A stretch of DNA of 60,303 nucleotides from Gemmatimonadota bacterium (GTDB taxonomy: Bacteria; Gemmatimonadota; Gemmatimonadetes; Gemmatimonadales; GWC2-71-9): assembly GCA_020351775.1 (NCBI GenBank), contig CP070666.1, positions 4,962,860 through 5,023,162 of the forward strand. The letters run 5' to 3'. Positions 7,614 through 15,834 of the stretch are shown here, in pieces. How positions within the stretch are numbered: the first letter of the stretch is position 1; every line of letters starts with the position of its first letter. The translations under genes were made by a program, and so were the position numbers. The notes below the pieces were generated by a model. The model did no database searches and had not been told where the DNA came from. It saw only the letters and a program-made list of their open reading frames with translations.

Positions 7614-9074
7614 TCAGTTTCCGCAGGCCCCGTGCCCGACCTCAAGGGCCGGCTCGTACGGTTCGAGAAGGAAGAAATCGGCAAAGGGCTCTTCGTAGGC
7701 TGTCGGTATGAGGTCACCACCGGGCTGATGGGCTACATAGTCACCGCTGTACTCTCCCCGGGCGATCATCTGCAGCGCCTCGGCGAGACGGTCGATATCG
7801 TCCTCATTGTTGTAGCAGCCGAGACTGGCCCGCACCATGCCGGGTAGGCTGGTCTCGTCGCCGTCAACTGCATGCCGCTGCCAGGCCTCCTGCTCCCACT
7901 TGGGAAGGTCTAGAAGGTGGACCACATAGGGGTGAGCACAGAAGCGGCCGTTTCTCACACCGATCCCGTGCTCGTAGCCCAGGATTGCTGCGACGAGGAA
8001 GTGTGACAGGCCAGCGACGTTGAACGGTACTACCCCTACCTTCTCACCGGACCTGTTCGGGTTCGACTCCCCATAGACCTGGATCCCGGGGATCGACTGG
8101 AAGCGTAGTAGAGTGTGTGCAATCAACTCATCTTCGTGGGTTCTGACGTTCTCCATTCCCAAATCCATCAGGGATTTCGCTGCCGCTGCCATCGCAATCG
8201 CGCCGATGATATTGGGGCTGCCTGGCTCTTCCCGATCGGGCAAGCCGGTCCATTGAACTTCATCCAATGTCACTACGTCTACCGTTCCACCGCCGCTGTA
8301 CTCGGGACCGCTGCTCAGGAAGACTTCCTGGGGACCGACTAGCGCTCCTGTGCCAAACGGTGCGTACATCTTGTGTCCTGACATGGCCACGGAGTCGAGA
8401 TGCTCAGGATCGTCGTCGGATCTCATGTCCAGTTCGCGGTGTGCAACCAACTGCGCTGCATCTACCAGTATTCTGGCCCCGGCCTGGTGTGCTTTCCGGG
8501 CGAGCCGGTGGATCGGCTGCACGAACCCGCTCACGTTCGAAGCAGCCGTGACTGTCACCAGTGCAACGTGAGGCGAATATCGCGCCAGCAGGCGATCGAA
8601 GTCAGCTTCGTCCAGTCTCCCGTCGGGCGTCGACTTCACGTGTACGACGTTGGCGCGGTCACGCCACGGCAGGTCATTGGAATGGTGTTCCAGCTGTGTC
8701 GTGAGCACAACGGCGTCCGGTGAGAGATTGAGGCGATAGGACAGCTTGTTGATTGCCTCGGTCGTGTTCTTCCCGAAAATGACTGTATTGGTATCGAGGT
8801 CAGCTCTGACGAATCGGCCAATGATATCATGGGCCTGATCGTACACCACTGTGCTCAGGCGTGACTTGAAACCGCTGCCCCGGTGCACACTGGAGTAGTG
8901 GGGGAGAAACCGCTCCACTGTCTCCACAACCTCGCGCAGCGGCGGTGTTGTGGCGGCATTGTCCAGATTGACATACGGTACCATGGTGCCGTCGAGCAGA
9001 GGGACCTCTCGGTCGATACCCACGACACCTTTGCGCAATGCTGCAAACTGCCCGGGGTCAAAGCTGCTACTCAT
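7614..9074 (-). CDS. Class V aminotransferase, cysteine desulfurase / selenocysteine lyase-like
   Basis: This is a PLP enzyme of 486 residues from the ATG at 9074; the frame extends to 9143, but homologous sequence begins with SSSFDPGQF. Visible motifs are EHHSND (129-134), VDAAQ with the PLP-ring Asp205, SGHK with the Schiff-base Lys235, and GRFCAHP with Cys379. The last corresponds to the persulfide-forming Cys of SufS/CsdA. It would take sulfur (or selenium) from cysteine (or selenocysteine). It is about 80 residues longer than SufS, mostly at the C-terminus. It lies 145 bp downstream of the selenocysteine formate dehydrogenase and in the same direction as fdhD, whose product needs a desulfurase partner. 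That link is inferred. Confidence 0.82.
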   Translation of the reverse strand: MSSSFDPGQFAALRKGVVGIDREVPLLDGTMVPYVNLDNAATTPPLREVVETVERFLPHYSSVHRGSGFKSRLSTVVYDQAHDIIGRFVRADLDTNTVIFGKNTTEAINKLSYRLNLSPDAVVLTTQLEHHSNDLPWRDRANVVHVKSTPDGRLDEADFDRLLARYSPHVALVTVTAASNVSGFVQPIHRLARKAHQAGARILVDAAQLVAHRELDMRSDDDPEHLDSVAMSGHKMYAPFGTGALVGPQEVFLSSGPEYSGGGTVDVVTLDEVQWTGLPDREEPGSPNIIGAIAMAAAAKSLMDLGMENVRTHEDELIAHTLLRFQSIPGIQVYGESNPNRSGEKVGVVPFNVAGLSHFLVAAILGYEHGIGVRNGRFCAHPYVVHLLDLPKWEQEAWQRHAVDGDETSLPGMVRASLGCYNNEDDIDRLAEALQMIARGEYSGDYVAHQPGGDLIPTAYEEPFADFFLLEPYEPALEVGHGACGN

Positions 9075-9184
9075 CGCGTCGTGCAACCTCGCTGAGTGTG
9101 GGGTTTTGGGGCGTAGGAAGATATCCCATGCCCGTTGCTGCAACTGGCCGTCGTGCCGGAACTTCGTGGCATTTGAGGGGTGGA

Positions 9185-9204
9185 GCCCGCATACAGCGGC
9201 GGGC
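9185..9204 (-). terminator. Short GC hairpin downstream of fdhA
   Basis: Arms GCCCGC (9185-9190) and GCGGGC (9199-9204) pair perfectly around an 8-base loop, 15 bp past the fdhA stop. There is no T-tract, so it may be a weak or Rho-assisted terminator or an RNA-stabilising hairpin. Confidence 0.3.
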
Positions 9205-9219
9205 GCCCGACCGCTTCAT

Positions 9220-11958
9220 TCAAACGGTGATGCTGCTCGAGTCACACGGTTCGATCCGCACGACGGAGACCTTGACTTCAGCTGTCTCGGTAATCGGATC
9301 GTAGCCCGATCCGGTGAGTACGTTGACAGGCACGTTGCTGAAGCTGAAGCTCGCGAACACCGTGCCGCGGGGCGAGCGGCGCGTCGCCTTTACCTTGATC
9401 TCCACTGAGCCGCGCGGGCTGGTGACCCGGCACCATCCACCGTCTCGCAGGCCCCAGCGTTCCAGGTCTTCTGGGTGGACTTCGAGGACCTCCTCCGGCA
9501 GCAGGAAGTCGATCCCTCGAGAGCGGCCGGTTTGAGTGCGCGAATGGTACGATTGCAGGCGACGCCCGGTCGTGAGCCATAGAGGGAATTCTGCGCTTAC
9601 CGTCTCGGCTGGATCGCGGTACTCGATGATCTTGAAGACACCCCTGCCATTGGGGAACTCCTTCTCGTGGAGTCGGGGTGTGCCCGGATGTCCCTTCTCC
9701 GGAACGGGCCATTGGTAGGCGCCGTGCTCGATCCTATCCCAGTCCAGTCCGTGATAGGTAGCCGACACATCACACAGTTCGTTGAAGATCTGGTTTGGCG
9801 AGTCGAAATCGAACCCGTCGAATCCGAGCCGCTTCGCCAGTTCGCACACGATCCACCAATCTGGCTTGGCCTCCCCCGAAGGCGGGACGGCGGCACGCAA
9901 CCGTTGCACGCGGCGCTCGGTGTTGGTGCACGCTCCGTCGGTTTCGCCCCACGCCGTCGCCGGGAATACCACGTCAGCAAGTTGTGCGGTATCGGTGAGG
10001 AAGATGTCGATCACCACGAGGTGATCCAGGCTTTTGAGAGCCTGCTCGCAGTGATGCCGGTCTGCATCGGTGATCAACGTGTTTTCCCCGTCGATCAGCA
10101 TGGCCCTTATCTGATCACCTGCGCGACCCAGGGCCGTGACCTTGGTCATGCCCTTCTCGATATCGACTGTCGTACCCCACAACTGCCGGAACTTGTTTTG
10201 GAACTGAGGGTCGGTGACCGGCTGAAAGCCCGGGTAGTTATTGGGCAATGCACCGCTGTCGCCGGCGCCCTGCACGTTGTTCTGGCCGCGCATCGGGTTG
10301 ATGCCGGTGCCCTCGCGCCCGACGTTGCCCGTCATGAGAGCCAGGTTGCAGATACTCTGGACGTTCTCCACACCACAGATGTGCTCTGTGACGCCCAATG
10401 TGTAGTAGATCGCCCCTCGCTCGGCGTTACCGTACAGTAGCGCCGCAGCCTCGATATCCTTGGCTGGGACGCCCGTTATCCGCTCCGCCCACTCCGGTGG
10501 GAACTGCCGTACATGCTGCAGGAATTGCTCGCCGCCGACTGTCCTGGCGGCCATGAAGTCCGGATCGGTGAGGTTGTCGCGCTCGATGACGTGGGCCATT
10601 GCCAGGAGGAGCGCAACGTCTGACCCAACGCGGATGGGTAGATAGATGTCTGCCAGATCTGATAGACCGATCTGCCTGGGATCGGCAACGATCATCTTGG
10701 CGCCGCGCGCCAACGCTCGCTTGAGCCTAGTTGCGGCGACGGGATGGCACTCGGTCATGTTGGTGCCGATACAGAAGATCACATCGGGCTTCTCCATGTC
10801 CGCCAGTGGGTTGGACATGGCGCCGCGCCCGATCGTGGCTGCCAGACCGGCAACCGTGGGAGCGTGTCACGCACGGCTACAGTTGTCGATGTGGTTCGTG
10901 CCCCAACCGGCTCGCATGAACTTCTGCAATATGTATGCGGCCTCATTTGGCGCGCGTCCGGAAGCGACGGCGTAGACGCTGTGCCTCCCGTGGTTCGCGA
11001 CGACGTCGCTGAACCCTGCTGCTGCCCGGTCGAGCGCCGTGTCCCAATCGGTTTCGTGTAGCTCGCCATCTTCGCCGCGGACCAACGGAGCCGAGAGACG
11101 GTCTTGATGCTGCACGAAGTCGAACGCAAACTGACCTTTGACGCAGAGCGCCCCCAGATTCGCAGGCCCATCCATGGCCGGGTGAACACCGACGATCGTA
11201 TCACCCTTCGTCAGGATGTCGACCGAACAGCCCACGCCGCAGTAGGGGCATACTGTCCGGGTCTTCTCGACCGCTCCCTGCAGCTCGGCAGCACTGATTG
11301 CCTTGCGATCCGCCAACGCCCCCGTGGGGCACGTCTGAATGCACTGGCCGCAAAAGGTGCACGCGGAATCTGCCAGCAGTCCTTCGAATTCCGTCGTTAT
11401 CTGAGTGCGGAATCCCCGATTCATCACGGAGATGGCATAATCGCCTTCACGCTCGGCACACACTCGAACGCAGCGATAGCACGAAATGCATAGGTCATAG
11501 TCGCGCAGGATGAATGGATTGTCGTCGTCCGTGCGGCTCCGTCCCGATCGCACGCCGACGAATCTGCCGGAACGCGCGTCATAGCGATCGACTAGCTCGG
11601 CGAACTCCTGCGATGCATAGCCACGCAGCGTGTCTACGTCGATCTCACGGTTCTCCGATACCAGCAGCTCGAGCAGTACTCTGCGATACTCCTCGAGGCA
11701 ATCCGTATTCGTGCGCACGACCATACCGGGAGTCGCCTTGGTAGTGCATGAGGCCACCGGATTGCTGCTGCCGTCAACCTCCACCACACAGAGCCGGCAC
11801 CCGCCGAACGGCTCCAGCCGCGGATCGTTACAGAGCGTCGGGATGTGCTTCCCACTCCGGTCGGCTATCTGATAGATCGTTTCGCCCGGAGTGTAGTCGA
11901 TCTCCACTCCATCGATCACCATCTTCTGCAGCTTGCGGTCCGGGTTGCTCATGATCAT
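9220..11958 (-). CDS. fdhA: NAD-linked formate dehydrogenase catalytic subunit with selenocysteine (UGA at 10867-10869)
   Basis: The 912-residue selenoprotein oxidises formate to CO2. The N-terminus is NuoG-like with a [2Fe-2S] site (C43, C54, C57, C71) and two [4Fe-4S] sites (C157/160/163/167 and C200/203/206/210). A Mo/W-bis-MGD domain follows, with C237/240/244/272 for its cluster. At codon 364 the frame meets TGA in the context NCSRA-Sec-HAP, exactly where E. coli FdhF has Sec140 in a Sec-His-Gly-Pro context. Reading resumes in the same frame (TVAGLAATIGRGAMSNPL) to a TGA at 9220. Read conventionally it looks like two genes, 10867-11958 and 9220-10818. It overlaps fdhB by ATGA. Synthesis needs SelA, SelB, SelC and SelD, none of which is in this window. 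Confidence 0.95.
10837..10855 (-). promoter_or_regulatory. Bacterial SECIS hairpin of fdhA
   Basis: Counting the UGA as bases 1-3, bases 15-21 (GGUUGCC) pair with bases 27-33 (GGCAGCC) in a 7-bp stem with one G-U pair. The loop is GGUCU, with G23 and U24 as in the E. coli fdhF SECIS bound by SelB. The hairpin lies inside the coding sequence just after the UGA, as in all bacterial SECIS elements. Confidence 0.92.
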
Positions 11959-13670
11959 CGCTTCAGGGTTGCTGTCTCATCGCGCGACCGACGTACGTGT
12001 CGCTCCACCTGCTCCGGGAAATACTTGACGAGGCTCTCGCTTATCAGTGGAGCCGCCGTGCCCAGACCACACGCGCTGATGGCTTTCATGGTGCGCCCGA
12101 TGTCGTTGACCTCGTCGAGCCAGGGACCCAAGTCACTGGGCCCAGCCCTGCCGGCGAGCCGTTCCTCCAATCGCTGGGTTCCTATGCGACAGGGGAAGCA
12201 CTTGCCGCACGACTCGGCAACAAAGAACTCCATTGCTGCATGAGCCATCTCGATCATGTCGCGGGAATCGTCGAACACCATGATGCCACCGGCGCCCAGG
12301 AACAACCCTCTGCTCCGCAGGCTCGGCTCGTCCAGGGTGATATCGAGGTGGGATCCCACGAGAAAGCCTCCGGAGAGGCCTGCCATGGTCACGGCTTGGA
12401 TGGCTCTCCGCGGCCTGGCGCCACCCGCCCAATCATCCAGCAACGTCCTCAGAGGGAAACCGAGCGGCACCTCGTAGTTGCCGGGTCGTTGGATGTCGCC
12501 CGACAAGCTCACGATCTTGGTGCCGGCGTGATGGCCGATTCCGAGCGACTGGTACCAGTCCGCTCCGTTCCGTACTATGTGGGCGGCGGCCGCGAGCGTC
12601 TCGACGTTGTTCACAACCGTTGGTTTGTTCTCGTATCCGCGCGTAACCGGAAACGGCGGTCGATTGCGAGGGAACGGGTGTCTGCCCTCGAGGCTGTTGA
12701 GCAAGGCACCCTCCTCACCGCAGATGTACGCCCCCGCTCCACGCCGCACGTAGATCTCGAATCTGCTGCCAGTGCCCAACACGCTCTCTCCCAGATAACC
12801 GGCCTGCCTGGCTTCCGCGATCGCGTTCTCCAGGATAACGAGAGCGCGCGGGTACTCGTATCGCAGGTAGATGAAGCCGCGGGTCGCGCCGGTAGCGTAG
12901 GCCGCTAGGGCCATTCCCTCTATGACGGCGTGGGGGTCGTAATCCATGACTACTCGGTCTTTGAAGCAACCCGGCTCCCCTTCATCTGCGTTGCACACTA
13001 TGGTCTTGGGTTCACCCGGCGCCTCTGCCACCAGCTTCCACTTGGTCCCGGTGTGGAAACCCGCACCCCCTCGCCCGTTCAGCCCGCTCGCCGCGATGAT
13101 CTCGATGACCTGCTGCGGGGTGAGATCACGCACGGCATTTTTCAGCGCCTCGTAGCCTCCGGTATCTTCGTAAACGTCGATCCGTGCCCTGTCATCAGTT
13201 CGGATGTGAGAGAAGACGCACTCCCGTGAATCTCCTGGATTGAGCGGGGGGAGCAGTGCCGGCCGCCGTTCGAGCGTGCCAGCCGCTGTTCCCACCAGTA
13301 CGTCGTCGCCGACAAGGACATGAACGGGGTCGTCGCAGCCACCCGAGCATGGCATCGCCTTCGCGCCTTCGGCACGCATCCGTTCCAGTAGCTCCACCGC
13401 GCCGTTCAAACGGCAGATTAGACCGGTGCAGACACGCGCGGCTCCCGCGCCTCCCGGCTCCCGCGCCAAGTGATGATAGAAGGTGACGGTGCCGAACAAA
13501 TCCGCCAGCGGTGTGCGCAGACCTCTGGAGATCGCGCGCAACGCATCTTCCGTGACGAAGCCATCGCGCTCATGAAAGGCATGCAGCAACGGAAGCAGTG
13601 GAGCGGGCTCGCTGCGCCATCGCTCTAGCAGCTCTCTGTCGGTGGCAACCGCCATCGTGTACTCCATCAC
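11955..13670 (-). CDS. fdhB: Formate dehydrogenase NADH-oxidoreductase subunit (NuoE-NuoF fusion)
   Basis: The 571-residue protein joins a NuoE-like thioredoxin-fold domain to a NuoF-like domain. The [2Fe-2S] ligands of the first are C81, C86, C108 and C112. The second has an FMN site (GRGGAGFHTGTKW), an NADH site (GAGAYICGEEGALL) and a C-terminal [4Fe-4S] site (SCGKCFPC...SACGLG). It passes electrons from FdhA to NAD+. Length and domain order fit FdhB of soluble NAD-dependent formate dehydrogenases. The start is the ATG at 13670 or the ATG at 13655. The stop overlaps the fdhA start as ATGA, indicating coupled translation. Confidence 0.9.
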   Translation of the reverse strand: MMEYTMAVATDRELLERWRSEPAPLLPLLHAFHERDGFVTEDALRAISRGLRTPLADLFGTVTFYHHLAREPGGAGAARVCTGLICRLNGAVELLERMRAEGAKAMPCSGGCDDPVHVLVGDDVLVGTAAGTLERRPALLPPLNPGDSRECVFSHIRTDDRARIDVYEDTGGYEALKNAVRDLTPQQVIEIIAASGLNGRGGAGFHTGTKWKLVAEAPGEPKTIVCNADEGEPGCFKDRVVMDYDPHAVIEGMALAAYATGATRGFIYLRYEYPRALVILENAIAEARQAGYLGESVLGTGSRFEIYVRRGAGAYICGEEGALLNSLEGRHPFPRNRPPFPVTRGYENKPTVVNNVETLAAAAHIVRNGADWYQSLGIGHHAGTKIVSLSGDIQRPGNYEVPLGFPLRTLLDDWAGGARPRRAIQAVTMAGLSGGFLVGSHLDITLDEPSLRSRGLFLGAGGIMVFDDSRDMIEMAHAAMEFFVAESCGKCFPCRIGTQRLEERLAGRAGPSDLGPWLDEVNDIGRTMKAISACGLGTAAPLISESLVKYFPEQVERHVRRSRDETATLKR

Positions 13671-13725
13671 GAAGCTGGACGAAAGGATGCAATTTGCCCA
13701 GAAACAACTACATGGGGAAGAGCAG

Positions 13726-14511
13726 CTAATCCGTCAGACGAGCATCCCCTGCATAAACATTGAAGTGTTCTTCCCGCGAGAATCCCACTAGAAGCAAGCC
13801 CACTGCTTCTGCCAACTCGACGGCCAAGGACGACGGCGCGGACACTCCCACCACTCCGCCGATCCCCACCACGCCTGCCTTTTGCACGATCTCGAAACTC
13901 TGTCGCCCGGACACGGCGAGTAGACACTGAGGCAGCGGCCAGGCCTGCGTCGCCGCTGCCCCGATCACCTTGTCCACCGCATTGTGCCGACCCACGTCTT
14001 CCCTGGCGGCCAGTAGCTCGCCGGCCAGGTTGAACAGACCAGCCGCGTGCAACCCTCCCGTGGCGTCGAACGTGGGTTGATGCTCGCGCAACCGATCAGT
14101 CAGACTAGCCACCACACTGCGCTGCACCGTGAAATCGCGGGCCGGACGCGCGAGGAGCTGTACCGCCTCGATCGACGCCTTGCCACATACTCCACACGAG
14201 CTGGAAACGAACATGTTGCGCTGAAACCGCGAGGGCTCCACCTCCACCGTATCGCGCAGCCGGACCGCCACCGTCGACTGCCCCACCTGCTCTATCTCGC
14301 GCACCTCCTCCGGCGCCAGCAGGATCGCCTCAGTCAAGAGGAAACCCAGCACCAGATCCTCATCGTCTCCAGGCGTGCGCATGGTCACTGCAAGTGGTGT
14401 GTCACCCAGCCGAATCTCGAGGGGATCCTCCACGGCGACCCAGTCGACGAATCTCTCGCGCCCGATCCCGCCGTAGCGGGTCGACTCGACCTCGCGACTC
14501 CTGATGGACAT
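13726..14511 (-). CDS. fdhD: Formate dehydrogenase accessory sulfurtransferase FdhD
   Basis: A 261-residue FdhD with the sulfur-carrying CxxC at C106-C109 (SSCGVCGKAS) and the conserved segments EDPLEIRL, DLVLGFLLTE, GLHAAGLF, EDVGRHNAVDKVIG and SGRQSFEIVQKA. It transfers sulfur from a cysteine desulfurase to the bis-MGD cofactor, which is needed for formate dehydrogenase activity. It lies 55 bp upstream of fdhB; the cysteine desulfurase-like gene after fdhA may supply the sulfur. Confidence 0.93.
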   Translation of the reverse strand: MSIRSREVESTRYGGIGRERFVDWVAVEDPLEIRLGDTPLAVTMRTPGDDEDLVLGFLLTEAILLAPEEVREIEQVGQSTVAVRLRDTVEVEPSRFQRNMFVSSSCGVCGKASIEAVQLLARPARDFTVQRSVVASLTDRLREHQPTFDATGGLHAAGLFNLAGELLAAREDVGRHNAVDKVIGAAATQAWPLPQCLLAVSGRQSFEIVQKAGVVGIGGVVGVSAPSSLAVELAEAVGLLLVGFSREEHFNVYAGDARLTD

Positions 14512-14528
14512 TGCCAGTTCCTATCCTC

Positions 14529-14786
14529 TCAAGGCCCGAGCCGCTCTCGCGCCTTGTACTGCGCCAGCATCCGTTCCGTGAGATCGAGCCTCTCGTCCAT
14601 GTCGTCCAGACGCTCGAGTGTCTCTATGAGCCGTTGTTCCGTGTCCGCCAGCCTGCGCTCGGCTTGCTCCAGGAGGTCCCGCAGCGCCGCGTCACCCGCA
14701 GTGCTGGGGCGGGAGATGCGACGGGCGATTGCTTGAGCAATCGGTGCACCCACGGCCAGAATAACGATGAACGTCAATAAATCCAT
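14529..14786 (-). CDS. Small membrane protein with coiled-coil tail
   Basis: The 85-residue protein has an N-terminal hydrophobic helix (LLTFIVILAVGAPIAQAIA). A long charged heptad-like helix follows (EQAERRLADTEQRLIETLER). The shape recalls PspB, but I do not recognise the sequence. It starts 6 bp after the SDR stop and ends 17 bp before fdhD, so it belongs to the same transcript. Function unknown. Confidence 0.7.
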   Translation of the reverse strand: MDLLTFIVILAVGAPIAQAIARRISRPSTAGDAALRDLLEQAERRLADTEQRLIETLERLDDMDERLDLTERMLAQYKARERLGP

Positions 14787-14792
14787 GGCCTC

Positions 14793-15791
14793 TCATTCCG
14801 TCTCATGGTTGGTAAACCACTTGGTGCTGCGCTCAATGGCGATGGCGGGAGGAGTCGATGGGCGCCAGTGGAGCTCTGTCCGCGCACGGTCAGACGAGAA
14901 GGGATTGTCAGCCGCCAAGAACCGGGCGGCCCCAATGCCGAAGCCGGGATAGCTACGCGGTCGCAACACACGCTGCATACCATGGTAGCCCACAGCCAAG
15001 GATGTGGCTACAGGTCTCGGCAGATGGATGAATCTGAGACGTAGCCCCATTGCCGCACCTACCGCTGCAAAAAAGTCACGCTGGCTGATCGCGCCATCAT
15101 TTGTGGTGTTGAACGGTCCTGCCGCGTCATCTACCGTCAAGGCGGCGAAGACGGCCTCCGCCACGTTGCCTGCGTACACCACGGTCAGAGTGTTCCCGCC
15201 GCGCCCGACCAGAGGTGCGATTCCGCGCTGCAAGAATCCTACTATGCGTGGTAGGAAAACGCGGTCCCGTTCCCCGTAAACCACACAGGGGCGAAGAGCC
15301 ACCCAAGACAGCTCGCTCTCAGCAGCAACTTGTCGCAACACTTGCTCTGCGGCGCGCTTCGAGCGGGCGTAGTAGTCGGTGCTTCGCAGCGGCAGCCATT
15401 GGGCCTGCTCGGTCACGGCATTGGGCACCCCTTGCGGGCGGCGGCCGTAAACCGCTACCGATGAAATGTGTACTAGCCGCACGCCCAGTTGTGCTGCTGT
15501 CCTGGCAGCGTTCTCAGTTCCCCCCACGTTGACTGCCTGAAATGTTTCCCACGCACTCCGCTGGGACACGAGAGCGGCAGAATGGACTATCGCGTCTGCG
15601 TTCCGAGCGGCAGACCATGACTCTCGATCCTCGACGGCACCACGCACGGCCTTCGCTCCCCAGGATTGCATCAACACAGCCCCAGCGTCATCACGCACCA
15701 TTGCTGTGACTCCGTGACCGGCTTTGACTAACAGTCTAACGACGTGACTGCCGATGAGACCCGTGCCACCGGTTACGAATACGTTGTGCAT
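14793..15791 (-). CDS. NAD-dependent epimerase/dehydratase (extended SDR)
   Basis: The 332-residue extended short-chain dehydrogenase has the nucleotide-binding GGTGLIG at 8-14, a Ser of the catalytic site in HISSVAVYG, and the active-site YxxxK in YYARSK. The C-terminal substrate region (for example FNTTNDGAISQRDFF) resembles the 3-beta-HSD/dihydroflavonol-reductase branch. The substrate cannot be deduced. It leads the fdhD-fdhB-fdhA cluster, but nothing links it to formate metabolism. Confidence 0.82.
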   Translation of the reverse strand: MHNVFVTGGTGLIGSHVVRLLVKAGHGVTAMVRDDAGAVLMQSWGAKAVRGAVEDRESWSAARNADAIVHSAALVSQRSAWETFQAVNVGGTENAARTAAQLGVRLVHISSVAVYGRRPQGVPNAVTEQAQWLPLRSTDYYARSKRAAEQVLRQVAAESELSWVALRPCVVYGERDRVFLPRIVGFLQRGIAPLVGRGGNTLTVVYAGNVAEAVFAALTVDDAAGPFNTTNDGAISQRDFFAAVGAAMGLRLRFIHLPRPVATSLAVGYHGMQRVLRPRSYPGFGIGAARFLAADNPFSSDRARTELHWRPSTPPAIAIERSTKWFTNHETE

Positions 15792-15834
15792 ATCGATGCT
15801 GCAGCGCCGCTCACTGTTACCATAGACCAGTCCA

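Noticed and set aside
9075..9219. A tRNA-Sec gene (selC) beside fdhA
   Set aside because: CTCAAAT on the minus strand looked like a UCA anticodon loop, but no anticodon stem or acceptor stem can be formed.
9220..11958. fdhA as a pseudogene or as two separate genes
   Set aside because: The only interruption is UGA at the known selenocysteine position with a correct SECIS; frame and domain order are otherwise intact.
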